In this document: one piece after another, positions 63,786 to 64,000 of the stretch
Position numbering within the stretch: position 1 is the stretch's first letter
Layout of the letters: each line of letters starts with the position of its first letter
Source of the DNA: Bolinopsis microptera
Lineage: Eukaryota; Ctenophora; Tentaculata; Lobata; Bolinopsidae
NCBI RefSeq assembly: GCF_026151205.1
Contig: NC_087080.1
Span: 11,207,837 to 11,271,836 of the forward strand
Direction: 5' to 3'
Length of the DNA: 64,000 nt
Made by a program: the position numbers and the translations under genes
The notes under the pieces: model-generated
The model's database searches: none
What the model was told of the DNA's origin: nothing
Seen by the model: only the letters and a program-made list of their open reading frames with translations

Positions 63786-64000
63786 GAGAAGCTCTTAAGA
63801 TGGATTCAATCCTTCTTAACTGGTCGTGACCAAGTTGTTGTCGTGAACGGTGTGCATTCAGACAGCGCTAAGGTGTTAAGCGGGGTGCCTCAGGGCAGTG
63901 TTTTAGGTCCACTGTTCTTCCTGTTGTTCATCAACGACCTAGAGGACGTGGTTAAGCATTCTAGAGTGAGCTTCTTTGCAGACGATACTAGGGTTTCCAA
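63786..64000 (+). mobile_element. LINE reverse transcriptase fragment, runs off the window
   Basis: An open frame without a start, entering directly from the purine array (EKLLRWIQSFLTGRDQVVVV). It contains SGVPQGSVLGPLFFLLFINDL and the catalytic FFADDTRV, so it is the palm of a Jockey/CR1-type RT. The N-terminal endonuclease and first RT motifs are missing or lie in lost sequence. It differs in sequence from the RT at 10.8-14.5 kb and is likely a different family. Confidence 0.93.

Overview
The window is animal nuclear DNA: AT-rich, with long introns, many transposable elements and microsatellites, and very few genes. The evidence for an animal is a Pax-type paired domain split over four exons, a Golgi carbohydrate sulfotransferase, a rhodopsin-like GPCR and PHD/AP-endonuclease LINEs. 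An invertebrate (cnidarian or other marine animal) fits best, but the sequence does not settle the species.

Layout. 1-9.7 kb: a minus-strand Ty3/Gypsy-like element (gag and pol, with the integrase end destroyed), then short repeats. 9.77-16.0 kb: a nearly complete minus-strand non-LTR retrotransposon with a poly(A) tail, intact ORF1 and ORF2. 16-18.1 kb: a nest of ~80-bp MITEs. 19.7-37.6 kb: one large minus-strand Pax-like gene that I could assemble from nine phase-compatible exons. It has a complete paired domain and a C-terminal OAR motif, but I found no homeodomain. 38-43 kb: no recognised gene. 43.3-45.2 kb: the tail of a dead LINE, then a minus-strand sulfotransferase carrying two frameshifts. 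45.2-49 kb: repeats, including two perfect heat-shock elements. 49.1-57.5 kb: a recent segmental duplication that left one whole GPCR gene (56.2-57.4 kb) and one copy cut off after the first membrane segment (53.6 kb). 57.7-64 kb: a TIR element, a long (GT)n, minisatellites, a 1.5-kb purine-rich array and, at the edge, a piece of a second LINE reverse transcriptase.

The three cellular genes (Pax-like transcription factor, sulfotransferase, GPCR) have no evident shared pathway. The most unusual items are the Pax-like gene with an OAR but no detectable homeodomain, a high density of CACGTG palindromes across and beside that locus, a duplicated array of four GTCACGTGAC sites, a very short MITE family with 8-bp target duplications, and a two-PHD LINE that looks potentially active. 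All similarity statements come from reading motifs; no search was run.
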